From Actinomycetes bacterium (lineage in GTDB: Bacteria > Actinomycetota > Acidimicrobiia > Acidimicrobiales > Acidimicrobiaceae): a stretch of DNA of 62,726 nucleotides. The stretch's first letter is position 1. The number at the start of each line of letters is the position of its first letter. Shown here in pieces: positions 16,607-27,805 of the stretch. Under the pieces are notes generated by a model, which was not told the origin of the DNA, searched no databases, and worked only from the letters and a program-made list of their open reading frames with translations. The position numbers were made by a program, and so were the translations under genes. The stretch is from positions 1 to 62,726 of the forward strand of contig JAJYGT010000095.1 of assembly GCA_021785005.1 (NCBI GenBank). The letters run 5' to 3'.

Positions 16607-16625
16607 TTTAGATCCTAGATCTAAA
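16607..16625. promoter_or_regulatory. 8-bp perfect dyad between aldolase and M24 peptidase genes
   Basis: TTTAGATC (16607-16614) and GATCTAAA (16618-16625) flank a 3-nt centre, in the 253-bp gap upstream of the aldolase gene. The dyad has the size of an operator and is not followed by a T tract on either strand, so termination is less likely. The binding protein is unknown. Confidence 0.35.
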
Positions 16626-16684
16626 CAATAGTGAAAATTACGTCTCTTAAAAGCTAATTTGGCATCGAAATTTTCTGAGTCTCG

Positions 16685-17878
16685 TTACACAATGTACAAA
16701 TTACGCGGTGCATTATTCAAACTGACCGCACAATGCTCTCCAGTTACGCAGATATCTTCAATTCGTGCCCCGAATTTCTGTGGCATATAGATTCCCGGCT
16801 CAATCGAAAATGCCGAAAAAGACCCGATGGGTTGAAGGTTTACTGACGAAATGTACGGGCCTTCGTGCTCTTCCATCCCGATTCCGTGACCCGTACGATG
16901 AATGAAATACTCACCGTAGCCGTTTTTCGTAATCTCTTGTCTAGCGAGCATATCAGCCGATTTACCACTCATCGAACTGGAAACTTTGGTTCGCGCTACC
17001 TCTTGTGCAGCTTGCAGAACGTCATACAGTTCAACAAACTCCTGTGATACGTGTCGAACGCCTACAGTTCGCGTAATATCGGAACAATAGCCGGGCTCTT
17101 CTAGGATCGAATAAATTCCTCCAAAGTCACAGACTACTGGATCTCCTGCTTCGATAACCTTTCTTCCCGGTTCGTGATGAGGACTAGCAGAGTTCTGGCC
17201 CGCGCCAACGATGGCAAAATTGACCCTCGATAACCCCTTGGCTAAGAGCCGGGACGAAATATCCTCGGAAACCTCACGTTCAGTTCTGCCTTCAAAGTCA
17301 ATTACTCCCGAGAAAATCTCAAAAGCCACATCATCCGTTATGTGGGCAGCTCGCGCAAGCAATAGTAACTCTAATTCGTCTTTTGCTTCGCGCAATTGGG
17401 TTATCAGGGCTGAACCAGAAACAAATTTCGACTCCTTGTTGCGCACTTGTAGTTCCAGCAATGCTGACGCCCACATACGATCCGAGACCCCGATGCATGA
17501 CGCAGCACGAGCGATCTTGGCAACCAGCTCAAAAGGGTTCTGATCCTCGTCCCAAGGCAATAGATTAAACAAATCAGCGTCATGACGGACTCTGGGCGCT
17601 TCAAGTCGCGGCACGACCAACGTTGGACGCTCACCCTTGGGTATAACAAGAGCCGTCAGACGCTCGAGCGGCATGGCTTGATAACCGCACAACCATGGCA
17701 TATCCGCGCCGATCGAAAGCACCAAGCAATCAACTTCGGTAGTTTGGAGCAGCTGGTTCGTAGCCTCTAAACGAAGAGCACGAGCAGCACTAAAGTCATT
17801 CTCTTTGAGGCCCCTGACGAGGCCAATGACGTGAACCGGATCTACCAAAGTGTCTATTGAGGTAAAAAAACTGCTCAC
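16685..17878 (-). CDS. M24-family metallopeptidase (Xaa-Pro aminopeptidase-like)
   Basis: A 397-residue pita-bread-fold enzyme. The N-terminal creatinase-like domain (about 1-170) precedes the catalytic domain, where all five metal ligands are visible: Asp in VCDFGG, Asp in CSDITRTVG, His in RTGHGIGMEEHEGP, Glu in SIEPGIY and Glu in ARIEDI. It probably removes N-terminal residues ahead of proline, or cleaves a related imide or creatine-type substrate; the family is too broad to say. It has a GTG start and no signal peptide. The next gene on its strand, the aldolase, is 253 bp away, so it is probably transcribed alone. Confidence 0.9.
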   Translation of the reverse strand: MSSFFTSIDTLVDPVHVIGLVRGLKENDFSAARALRLEATNQLLQTTEVDCLVLSIGADMPWLCGYQAMPLERLTALVIPKGERPTLVVPRLEAPRVRHDADLFNLLPWDEDQNPFELVAKIARAASCIGVSDRMWASALLELQVRNKESKFVSGSALITQLREAKDELELLLLARAAHITDDVAFEIFSGVIDFEGRTEREVSEDISSRLLAKGLSRVNFAIVGAGQNSASPHHEPGRKVIEAGDPVVCDFGGIYSILEEPGYCSDITRTVGVRHVSQEFVELYDVLQAAQEVARTKVSSSMSGKSADMLARQEITKNGYGEYFIHRTGHGIGMEEHEGPYISSVNLQPIGSFSAFSIEPGIYMPQKFGARIEDICVTGEHCAVSLNNAPRNLYIV

Positions 17879-19934
<2,056 letters not shown>

Positions 19935-19955
19935 AGAATAGGACACTGACACATC

Positions 19956-20390
19956 ATGATGACAAATACGGACAGTAGATTAACTCAAGGTCAATTTTCG
20001 TTCTTGCCTGATTTGACAGACGAGCAAATCACCGCGCAGATTAAGTGGGCACTAGCCCATGGCTGGGCGGTGAGCGTTGAATACACCGACGACCCACATC
20101 CTCGTAATACTTACTGGGAAATGTATGGAATGCCGATGTTCGATCTTAAGGATCCCGCGGGAATTCTTATGGAGATCAACGAATGCAGGAAGACGTTCCC
20201 ACGTCACTACATTCGCGTAATGGCATTCAACTCTGAAAGGGGTACAGAAAGTCCAGCAATGTCATTCCTCGTGAACAGACCAGCGAACGAGCCTGGCTTT
20301 GCGCTAGATCGCCAGGAAACCTCCGGTCGCACCCAGCGTTACTCGATCAGAAGTTACGCTACTGACAAGCCAGAAAACGAAAGATATTAG
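19956..20390 (+). CDS. cbbS: RuBisCO small subunit
   Basis: A 144-residue small subunit that caps the L8 core. It shows QGQFSFLPDLTDEQI, the NTYWEMYGMPMFDL segment and HYIRVMAFNSERG. The longer C-terminal tail (after about residue 110) is the beta-hairpin extension typical of red-type small subunits, in agreement with the large subunit and CbbX. Two adjacent ATG codons (19956, 19959) are both possible starts. It lies 21 bp after cbbL. Confidence 0.96.
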   Translation: MMTNTDSRLTQGQFSFLPDLTDEQITAQIKWALAHGWAVSVEYTDDPHPRNTYWEMYGMPMFDLKDPAGILMEINECRKTFPRHYIRVMAFNSERGTESPAMSFLVNRPANEPGFALDRQETSGRTQRYSIRSYATDKPENERY

Positions 20391-20399
20391 TGCTGGTCA

Positions 20400-20499
20400 A
20401 TCCGCGTGATTCTTATGCGGATGGCAAATGCTCATATCTTCAATACGGAACGATCGCGAACTCATCGGCTTGCTTCGATAGGTTCCGTTTGTTCCGTAT
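20400..20499 (+). promoter_or_regulatory. Stem-loops in the cbbS-cbbX gap
   Basis: Two dyads lie between cbbS and cbbX: ATCCGC (20400-20405) / GCGGAT (20417-20422), ten bases after the cbbS stop, and ATACGGAAC (20443-20451) / GTTCCGTAT (20491-20499), the second followed by GTTTTAAC. They may act as a partial terminator or a processing site that sets the low ratio of activase to RuBisCO. This is inference from structure only. Confidence 0.45.
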
Positions 20500-20533
20500 G
20501 TTTTAACACATAAGGCACGAGAGGATGCAACTA

Positions 20534-21466
20534 ATGACCGATAATTTCAATGGTATCGAATTAGATTTTGATTCGCCAGTAGATCTACAGTCGGTATATG
20601 ACGATTCAAACGTACAAGAAGTTCTCAATCGACTAGATCACGAATTAATAGGGCTTAAGCCAGTGAAAACTCGAATTAACGAAGTGGCTGCCCTTTTGTT
20701 GGTTGACCGTCTCCGCCAACAAATGAATCTCTCGGCCAGCATGCCGTCAATGCACATGAGCTTTACTGGCAATCCTGGAACAGGAAAGACCACTGTAGCC
20801 ATGAGAATGGCCGAAATTCTACACCGATTAGACTACGTACGCCAGGGACATTTGGTGGCTGTTACCCGCGACGACCTTGTCGGGCAATATATTGGACACA
20901 CCGCGCCAAAGACAAAAGAAGTCATAAAAAAAGCCATGGGCGGCGTGCTTTTCATTGACGAAGCCTATTACCTATATAAACCCGAAAACGAGCGCGACTA
21001 TGGCGCGGAATCAATCGAAATTCTGCTACAGGTCATGGAAAACCAGCGAAATGATTTAGTTGTCATTCTCGCGGGATACAAAGACCGAATGGATCGATTC
21101 TTTCACAGTAATCCAGGTATGTCATCAAGAATTGCACACCATATAGATTTCCCCAATTACTCGCCCGAAGAGCTTTTGGCAATTTCAAAACTTATGCTAG
21201 CCGAAAGCAATTATCGTTTGAGTTCCGAGGCCGAAGCTGTATTTATTGACTATATCAAGATTCGAATGCAAAAGCCACATTTTGCCAACGCTAGGTCAAT
21301 GAGAAATGCGCTAGATCGAGCACGGTTACGTCAAGCCAATCGACTCTTTCAGTCACGACATTCAAAATTAACTGGTGCTGATCTCATTACCATTGAAGCA
21401 GAAGACCTCCTTGTGAGCAGACTATTCTCCGAGGATAATGAAGACGAGAACGCCGAGTCAGTCTAG
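20534..21466 (+). CDS. cbbX: Red-type RuBisCO activase CbbX (AAA+ ATPase)
   Basis: An AAA+ remodelling ATPase of 310 residues that pulls on the RuBisCO large-subunit C-terminus to release inhibitory sugar phosphates. Walker A is GNPGTGKT and Walker B is [29 protein letters not shown] forms the pore-loop region characteristic of CbbX, and an Arg finger is expected in the SRIAHHIDF segment. I chose the ATG at 20534, nine bases after GAGAGG; an ATG at 20525 abuts the ribosome site directly. Its place after cbbLS is the usual one for red-type operons. Confidence 0.96.
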   Translation: MTDNFNGIELDFDSPVDLQSVYDDSNVQEVLNRLDHELIGLKPVKTRINEVAALLLVDRLRQQMNLSASMPSMHMSFTGNPGTGKTTVAMRMAEILHRLDYVRQGHLVAVTRDDLVGQYIGHTAPKTKEVIKKAMGGVLFIDEAYYLYKPENERDYGAESIEILLQVMENQRNDLVVILAGYKDRMDRFFHSNPGMSSRIAHHIDFPNYSPEELLAISKLMLAESNYRLSSEAEAVFIDYIKIRMQKPHFANARSMRNALDRARLRQANRLFQSRHSKLTGADLITIEAEDLLVSRLFSEDNEDENAESV

Positions 21467-21593
21467 AGTCCATAAAAAAGCATGGGCAAGTGCAGGCTGT
21501 AATATTCATAGTCAGACTTTTGGCGATGACCTATAGACGAGTGCGCCTCTATATTTTTGTGTTGAACGATAATTGTCCATAGTGCTGGACGTA

Positions 21594-23876
21594 TTATTCT
21601 AAATGGGACGGGCGAAAAGCAAATAGTCGCACCGAGTTGGTCACCACAAAAACCGACGAAAATGCCATAGCTGTACCCGCAATAACAGGATTGACCAAGC
21701 CGATTGCAGCTATCGGGATTGCTACGATATTATACGCGAATGCCCAAAATAGATTTCCCTTGATCGTAAGAAGTGTCTTACGTGCCAGTCGTATCGCGTC
21801 AAATGCTCCTTGAACGCCGCCATCGAGCACCGTCAGATCGGATGCCTCCATCGCCACTTGAGTCCCGCTACCCATCGATATTCCAAGGTCAGCTTGAGCT
21901 AAAGCTGCAGCGTCATTAATGCCGTCACCGACCATCGCAACCTTATTCCCCGATTGTTGAATCTCTTTCACCACAGCTTGTTTTTCAGTTGGGGATACAC
22001 TGGCGTAAACTTGTTCGATTCCCACCATTTGCGCAACGACGTGAGCTGGCACTTGAGAATCACCGGTTAATAAACGTACTTCAAGGCCCATCCGTTTCAT
22101 CGCTGCCACCGATTTCTTGGCGTCTCTTCGTATCTCATCTCCGATCATAAGCACGCCCTTTATTGTCGAGTCCCATCCAACAAACACAAGCGTCGACAAT
22201 TGGTGTTCAGCTGACGACTTGGCCAAATCTTCTAGCTTGATTTTTAAATTACTGCTCATTTGAAGATTGCGCGACCTAAGAAACTCAAGCCTGCCAATCG
22301 TCACGTTGATACCTTCGACTAGCGCGGTAGCACCATGACCGGAAATCGATTCAAAATCAGACCCGGCCTTTACGACAATGCCATTTAGCAAAGCAGCGTT
22401 TTCGATCGCCTTAGCGATGGGGTGCAACGAACCATACTCGGCCGAAGCCGCCCTCGACAAAATATCTTTGTAATCTACCGATTCGTCGGACAAAAAGCCA
22501 ATAACCGTCATTTCTCCGGTGGTTATGGTCCCCGTTTTGTCCAACACGACCACGTCTAGGGCACCCGCAGCCTCTAGGGCCTCAGGACCGCGAATCAATA
22601 TACCAAGTTGCGCTGCACGTCCCGTTCCTACTAAAATCGCCATTGGAGTAGCGAGACCTAGCGCGCACGGACATGCGATAATTAATACCGCCACTGCCGT
22701 AGCAAAAGAATAACCGGCAGAATATCCAAGGAACAAGTGCACGAATAAAGTACCAACCGATAAAACTACGACGACTGGGACAAAGACCGAAGAAATTCGA
22801 TCCACAAGATGTTGTACTGCTGCCTTTTTTGCTTGGGCTTGTTCAACGAGTCTCACGAGCTGCGACATTGCTGTATCTGAGCCAACCTTGGTTGCTTGAA
22901 TCACCAAATGACCGTCGAGATTTAGTGTTCCGCCAATCACTTCATCGGGAGTGCTAAGCCGTCGAGGAAGCGCCTCACCCGTAATAAACGAGAGTTCCAT
23001 ACTTGCGCTACCTTCAACAATAACGCCATCAACAGGTACCCTATCGCCAGCCTTGACGACAACTCGATCTCCCACCACTATCGACTCAACAGGCATTTGA
23101 GTTTCTATGTTGTCTCGCAAAACATACGCGAACTTACCGATTCCACTCGCCAGTTCCGACAGCGCGCCCGTTGAACGCCTTTTGCCTCGCGCCTCTAGAT
23201 AGCGCCCTAGGAGAATCACGGAAATAACAACTGAAGCAGTCTCAAGATATATGTCTGGATGACGCACATTGATCGCAGCGCTAAAAGAAAACGCCATGGT
23301 GAACCCGGGGTTTCCAGCACTTGAGAAAAACAAAGCATAAGACGACCAAAGAAACGCCGACAACGAACCAAGCGATATAAGTGTATCCATTGATGAGGAC
23401 TTATGAAGCAAATTGATATACGCGGCACGATGAAAAGGCCATCCACCCCAAAGCACTACCGGCGCTGCAAGTGCAAATGCAAGCCATTGCCAATTTCGAA
23501 ATTCAAGGCTAGGAACCATTGACATGGCCAATACCGGAAGTGAAAGAACTGACGAACCTAGCAACCGAAGTTTCAAGGGTGCGTCCGGATCGATTTTCTC
23601 TTGACTTTCCTGCGCCTCAAGTACTGGCAGTTTCGCACTATATCCAGCCGCGTTAACAGCGGCAATTAAATCAGAGGGTGAGACTTGGGCAGGGTCAAAA
23701 GTTATCGCAGCCTTTTCAGTGGCGAAATTAACTGTCGCTACGGCACCAGGTAACTTATTTAATTTCTTCTCGATTCGGGTCGCGCAGGTAGCACAAGTCA
23801 TCCCTTTGAGTTCCAACTCTACAAACTCAGGACCTAGTAAGTTTTTTGTAGGTTGCGATAGTTCTGGGGCCTTCAT
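21594..23876 (-). CDS. copA: Copper-transporting P1B-type ATPase
   Basis: A 760-residue membrane pump, most likely exporting Cu(I). One N-terminal heavy-metal domain carries GMTCATC (C28, C31). The membrane metal site is the CPC of IACPCALGLATP; the phosphorylation motif is DKTGTIT, and LTGDSQ and MVGDGINDAAAL complete the hinge. The CPC motif, one CxxC domain and adjacent copZ and csoR together favour copper over zinc or cadmium. copZ lies 22 bp upstream on the same strand, so the two are co-transcribed and probably controlled by CsoR from the shared operator region. Confidence 0.95.
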   Translation of the reverse strand: MKAPELSQPTKNLLGPEFVELELKGMTCATCATRIEKKLNKLPGAVATVNFATEKAAITFDPAQVSPSDLIAAVNAAGYSAKLPVLEAQESQEKIDPDAPLKLRLLGSSVLSLPVLAMSMVPSLEFRNWQWLAFALAAPVVLWGGWPFHRAAYINLLHKSSSMDTLISLGSLSAFLWSSYALFFSSAGNPGFTMAFSFSAAINVRHPDIYLETASVVISVILLGRYLEARGKRRSTGALSELASGIGKFAYVLRDNIETQMPVESIVVGDRVVVKAGDRVPVDGVIVEGSASMELSFITGEALPRRLSTPDEVIGGTLNLDGHLVIQATKVGSDTAMSQLVRLVEQAQAKKAAVQHLVDRISSVFVPVVVVLSVGTLFVHLFLGYSAGYSFATAVAVLIIACPCALGLATPMAILVGTGRAAQLGILIRGPEALEAAGALDVVVLDKTGTITTGEMTVIGFLSDESVDYKDILSRAASAEYGSLHPIAKAIENAALLNGIVVKAGSDFESISGHGATALVEGINVTIGRLEFLRSRNLQMSSNLKIKLEDLAKSSAEHQLSTLVFVGWDSTIKGVLMIGDEIRRDAKKSVAAMKRMGLEVRLLTGDSQVPAHVVAQMVGIEQVYASVSPTEKQAVVKEIQQSGNKVAMVGDGINDAAALAQADLGISMGSGTQVAMEASDLTVLDGGVQGAFDAIRLARKTLLTIKGNLFWAFAYNIVAIPIAAIGLVNPVIAGTAMAFSSVFVVTNSVRLFAFRPSHLE

Positions 23877-23898
23877 TCTTGTGACCTCGGTATCGAAC

Positions 23899-24102
23899 TC
23901 ATACTAATGCTGCTTCATATCCGGCCTCGTCAACTGCCTCAAAGATTTCCTGATCGGTAAATTCCTCTCCATCCACCTCAACGAGCTTTGTTGTTAGATC
24001 TACATTCACAGCAACCACTCCATGAACTTTTCTTATTTCGCTCGAAACGGCATTAACGCAATGGGCGCACGTCATTCCGTCGACAACGTAAGTTTTCTTC
24101 AT
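23899..24102 (-). CDS. copZ: Copper chaperone (heavy-metal-associated domain protein)
   Basis: A 67-residue single HMA domain with the metal-binding loop GMTCAHC near residue 12 and a beta-alpha-beta pattern ending in AVDEAGYEA. It would carry Cu(I) in the cytoplasm to CopA, whose gene follows 22 bp downstream. The acidic end region (DGEEFTDQEIFEAVDE) is normal for the family. It is the first gene of the minus-strand copper operon, divergent from csoR. Confidence 0.93.
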   Translation of the reverse strand: MKKTYVVDGMTCAHCVNAVSSEIRKVHGVVAVNVDLTTKLVEVDGEEFTDQEIFEAVDEAGYEAALV

Positions 24103-24124
24103 AATGTTCCAAGTTCCTTCCGCA

Positions 24125-24148
24125 TATACCCTACCCCACTAGAGTATA
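24125..24148. promoter_or_regulatory. Candidate CsoR operator
   Basis: TATACCCTA (24125-24133) and TAGAGTATA (24140-24148) are near-perfect inverted arms (8 of 9) around CCCCAC, in the 93-bp divergent gap between copZ and csoR. CsoR sites in other bacteria are TA-flanked, C/G-rich dyads of this kind. Both copper promoters could be controlled from this single site. Confidence 0.55.
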
Positions 24149-24195
24149 ATAGTTGCAAAGGATCCATACAATCGAATGTCACCGGAAGGTACGAA

Positions 24196-24507
24196 ATGCC
24201 AGACAATCAAGAACCGCCGGAGTCAATTTCGCGCGGATACAGCGCATCAAAAGATGATCTTTTGAGTCGTTTGTCAAAGATTGAAGGTCAGATTCGCGGC
24301 ATAATTCGCATGGTTGACACAGATAGATACTGCGTAGATGTCATAACACAAATAGCGGCAGTTCAAGGAGCCCTAGATAAGGTCGAACTGGGATTGCTTG
24401 AAGGTCACGTTAGACACTGCCTCCTTGGGCATCATGGTGGACCTGAAACTCCCGAGGAACAAACCGCAGAAGTTATCGGCGTTGTCGCTCGCATTCTACG
24501 ACGCTAA
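24196..24507 (+). CDS. csoR: Copper-sensing repressor CsoR
   Basis: A 103-residue all-helical repressor of the CsoR/RcnR family. The Cu(I) ligand triad is visible: C46 in RYCVDVITQI and H71 and C75 in GHVRHCLLG. The family opening RLSKIEGQIRGIIRM is also present. Copper binding would release DNA and turn on copZ-copA. The ATG at 24196 is seven bases after GGAAGG; the frame is open further upstream, but that part overlaps the divergent copZ gene and has no ribosome site. A His/Gly-rich stretch HHGG follows the third ligand. Confidence 0.94.
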   Translation: MPDNQEPPESISRGYSASKDDLLSRLSKIEGQIRGIIRMVDTDRYCVDVITQIAAVQGALDKVELGLLEGHVRHCLLGHHGGPETPEEQTAEVIGVVARILRR

Positions 24508-24563
24508 AGTTCTAAAACCTGCGAAATAAACTTTGAGCAGTCTATCTCCGATAAGTTAAGCGC

Positions 24564-26216
24564 CTAGACGCGAACCCCCATACCTGCCTCTTTTGCATGA
24601 TAGGACGACCGCGTATTTGGTGAGGACTCGACATGTCGAATACCAACACCTTGACCATAATCTCTCAGCTCTTGGAATTCTTGGGGAGTATACCATCTAG
24701 CCACAGGGAGATGTTTTTGGGTAGGTCGCAAATATTGTCCAATAGTGACTATCTCAACGCCGACCGACGCGAGATCTCGTAAGGTCATTTTTAGTTCGTC
24801 CATGGTCTCGCCCATCCCGACAATAAGACCAGACTTGGTCACCAGTTTGTGATCCACGGCACTTGCAAGTAGAGCTAAACTCCGTCCATACGAAGCCTGG
24901 GGTCGCACGGCGCGTTGCAACCGCAATACCGTTTCTATGTTGTGATTCAAAACATCTGGTCGCGCGGCAAAGATTTTGCTCTGGGCATCACTACGTCCAC
25001 GCAGATCAGGAATCAGCACTTCAATACCAACCTCAGGCGCTCTTTGTTTAAGCAACTCAATAACATCTACGAATCCACTGATTCCACCATCAAGCAAGTC
25101 ATCTCGAGCCACTGCGGTAATTACCGCGAACTCGAGTTTCATACGCTTTACTGCATCGACAACTCTTTGTGCCTCATCTTTATCAATGGCATTGGGCTTG
25201 CTCGTATCCACATTACAGAAGCTGCATGAGCGCGTACAACTAGCCCCATTTATCATAAACGTGGCAGTTCCTTGGGCCCAACATTCGTATATGTTAGGAC
25301 ATCTCGCTTCCTCGCAAACGGTTACGAGTTCAAGCTCACGCATCGTTGACTTCAAGCGGCGATAGTCGTCGCCCATCGAGATTCTTAGCTTTACCCATTC
25401 AGGTTTGGCGCTATTAATCGGAATTCCCTGAGTTGTCGACACTCCGGCGCTCGCGAGGCGTCGATCCATCGAAGTCCGATCCTGTGTTGTAACTACCGAT
25501 TTGACTTTTTGAAGCGCTGTAACTTGTCCGGCAGCAATGGAGACATCGAAATGGCCATCCTTAGATGAGACGCCGCCAAATGATGAACTTGTAAATCCTA
25601 GAACGCTCGGCGCAAGCAACGCCAGTTCGCGTGCGACTTCGTCGACCGCAACGTGTACGCCTTCACCTGCCAACGACGTGACTCTATAATCTGCTATACC
25701 ACATGGGATAATATGATCAAACATAGTCATATCGGTAGAAACGTTGAGAGCAAACCCGTGCATTGAACGCCCTCGTGAGATTCTCACACCTATAGCTGCA
25801 ATTTTCCTTACGTCTCCGGCAACTGAGTGCACCCAAACACCGGGATAGCCTCCGTTGCGAAAAGCGTCGATCTCAAATTTAGCCAAGGTCTCGATCAAAA
25901 GTTGTTCAAGTTTAAAGATGAAGGTTGGTGTTGAATTGGAACCTATCGGGACGTCGACAATCGGATACCCCACCAACTGTCCGGGACCGTGATAGGTGAT
26001 ATCTCCGCCGCGATCGACGTTCCTCAACTCGGCGCCGACCGACTCTGGACTAACTAAAAGATTTTCAATCTGGGCGCGAACCCCCATGGTGTAAATGTGA
26101 TTGTGTTCCAAGAGCAAAAGATGCTGCGATACACGACTGTCGAAAAGTCGATGCTGAAGTGCGTAAGCCTCGTCATATTTCAATCGCCCTAGCCATCTAA
26201 TCTCTAACATGTGCAA
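24564..26216 (-). CDS. Fused octanoyltransferase-lipoyl synthase (LipB-LipA)
   Basis: A single 550-residue frame carrying two successive enzymes of lipoate synthesis. Residues 1 to about 210 are LipB: RGGDITYHGPGQLVGYP, the catalytic Lys in RKIAAIG and Cys in IIPCGI; it moves octanoyl from acyl carrier protein to a lipoyl domain. Residues about 275-550 are LipA: auxiliary cluster cysteines in CEEARCPNIYEC, the radical-SAM motif CTRSCSFC and the terminal RSSYHA serine. It inserts two sulfurs into the octanoyl chain. A 65-residue low-complexity linker joins them. A Met in the linker has no ribosome site, so one chain is expected. It follows lpd and the E2 gene, whose product it would lipoylate. 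Confidence 0.93.
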   Translation of the reverse strand: MHMLEIRWLGRLKYDEAYALQHRLFDSRVSQHLLLLEHNHIYTMGVRAQIENLLVSPESVGAELRNVDRGGDITYHGPGQLVGYPIVDVPIGSNSTPTFIFKLEQLLIETLAKFEIDAFRNGGYPGVWVHSVAGDVRKIAAIGVRISRGRSMHGFALNVSTDMTMFDHIIPCGIADYRVTSLAGEGVHVAVDEVARELALLAPSVLGFTSSSFGGVSSKDGHFDVSIAAGQVTALQKVKSVVTTQDRTSMDRRLASAGVSTTQGIPINSAKPEWVKLRISMGDDYRRLKSTMRELELVTVCEEARCPNIYECWAQGTATFMINGASCTRSCSFCNVDTSKPNAIDKDEAQRVVDAVKRMKLEFAVITAVARDDLLDGGISGFVDVIELLKQRAPEVGIEVLIPDLRGRSDAQSKIFAARPDVLNHNIETVLRLQRAVRPQASYGRSLALLASAVDHKLVTKSGLIVGMGETMDELKMTLRDLASVGVEIVTIGQYLRPTQKHLPVARWYTPQEFQELRDYGQGVGIRHVESSPNTRSSYHAKEAGMGVRV

Positions 26217-26323
26217 TTAACCACCCAACTCCAACTTTAAACCTAGCTAATTACAACGCTTGGAAACACGATGCGACTCAAACAAAACTCGCTTGGCGCG
26301 ATCAGAAAAATCTCAGTTGTAGC

Positions 26324-27805
26324 CTAGAATTCCTGCGCCCAATTCCAAGTCTCAACAATCTCTTTCATGCGCGCCAAAAATGCGGCGGCATACGCGCCGT
26401 CGATTACCCGATGATCAAAAGAAAGTGCGAACATTCCAACTGAATGTATCGCGATACTTTCCGACCCATCTGGAAGTGTCACGACCACCGGCTTACGCTT
26501 CACACCGTCAGTTGAAAGTATTGCGACTTGAGGCTGGTTTATAATAGGCACAGTAAGAAATGTACCGTAGGGTCCAGGATTTGTAATCGTAAAGGTTCCG
26601 CCAGCCAGCTCGTCCGCAGACAATCTCTTCGTACGCGCCCGAGTCGCCAAATCTCGTATTTTTCTCGCAAATCCTTTTAGTCGCATTTGGTCTGCACCAT
26701 GAATGACTGGTGCAATGAGTCCGTCTTGATCTAGGTCGACTGCTATGGCCAGATTCAACTCACGATGGACAATAAGTTCATCGTCACCAACAGAAGAATT
26801 GATCCGAGGAAAAGTTCTTACTGCTTCGACAACTGCACGCGACACGAAAGGCAGATAGGTTAGTGAAAATCCTTCTTCACGTGCAAATACTTCTTTTACA
26901 GCCTTGCGAACTCTATCAACTTGCTCAAAGTCGACTTCAATCGCCACCAACGTATGAGCAGATGTCGCTTTCGACCGCACCATATGTTCGGCGGTACGTC
27001 GCCGAATGTTGTTAAACGGAATTACTTCGTCGCCTTCGCTCGCGGAAACAGGAGAGTACGGTTCAGCACGCATGTTCCGTTGCAAAACCGTAGTCCGCTC
27101 CACCGTTGGAGGGATTGAAACACTTGTTTCCGCGCTGGTTGCAACCGGGGCTTCGCCCAATTCTCTTGATGCGAGCGTTTTCTCAACCGTCGGTTGGCCA
27201 TAAACTTGCGAGCTTGCAAAACTGGCGTCCCCTTGCATCGCTCTTTGATCCAAAAATGAAAGAACGTCTGATCGCGAAATTCGACCCCCAGCGCCAGTAC
27301 CCTGGATATCCTTAGGATCTAAAGAATTCTCAGAAAGAAGTCGCCGAACAACCGGAGACAAAACCAACCCTTCATAAGATGAATTCGAACCGCCATTCAG
27401 AGGTTTCGACGAGCTATAGGCCGCAGCAGCACTTACGTATTGTTGCTCCGCCTCAGCTACATTCTCCCTGGAAACACGACTTTGGGGTTGAGTTGGTTGT
27501 GGAATTGATTCGGGTACAATTGCAGGAGAAGCCTGTCCTGGGTTTTCTGGTGCGATCGACACCGAATCCAAGCTATCGCTAACCTTCGCTAGCACGGTTC
27601 CAACTGCTACGGTATCGCCTTCATGGGCAAGGATTGCCGAAACATATCCCGTCGCAGTGGACGGAACCTCTGAGTCAACTTTGTCGGTCGAAACCTCAAA
27701 TAAGACTTCGTCCATAACCACTTTATCGCCAACATTTTTCAACCACTTGGTGATTGTGCCTTCGGTTACCGTTTCGCCCAACTGGGGCATAATGATATCA
27801 GCCAA
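26324..27805 (-). CDS. 2-oxoacid dehydrogenase E2 (dihydrolipoyl acyltransferase)
   Basis: A 493-residue E2 subunit. One lipoyl domain (about 1-78) has the modifiable Lys in STDKVDSEVP. A peripheral-subunit-binding domain lies around 150-185 (LSPVVRRLLSENSLDP, GTGAGGRISRSDV), and the catalytic domain ends with SFDHRVIDGAYAA, containing the active His and Asp. Linkers rich in Pro, Ala, Ser and Gln separate the domains. The sequence fits SucB-like or branched-chain/pyruvate E2 of actinobacteria; the substrate cannot be fixed because no E1 gene is in the window. It overlaps lpd by 8 bp. Confidence 0.93.
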   Translation of the reverse strand: MADIIMPQLGETVTEGTITKWLKNVGDKVVMDEVLFEVSTDKVDSEVPSTATGYVSAILAHEGDTVAVGTVLAKVSDSLDSVSIAPENPGQASPAIVPESIPQPTQPQSRVSRENVAEAEQQYVSAAAAYSSSKPLNGGSNSSYEGLVLSPVVRRLLSENSLDPKDIQGTGAGGRISRSDVLSFLDQRAMQGDASFASSQVYGQPTVEKTLASRELGEAPVATSAETSVSIPPTVERTTVLQRNMRAEPYSPVSASEGDEVIPFNNIRRRTAEHMVRSKATSAHTLVAIEVDFEQVDRVRKAVKEVFAREEGFSLTYLPFVSRAVVEAVRTFPRINSSVGDDELIVHRELNLAIAVDLDQDGLIAPVIHGADQMRLKGFARKIRDLATRARTKRLSADELAGGTFTITNPGPYGTFLTVPIINQPQVAILSTDGVKRKPVVVTLPDGSESIAIHSVGMFALSFDHRVIDGAYAAAFLARMKEIVETWNWAQEF

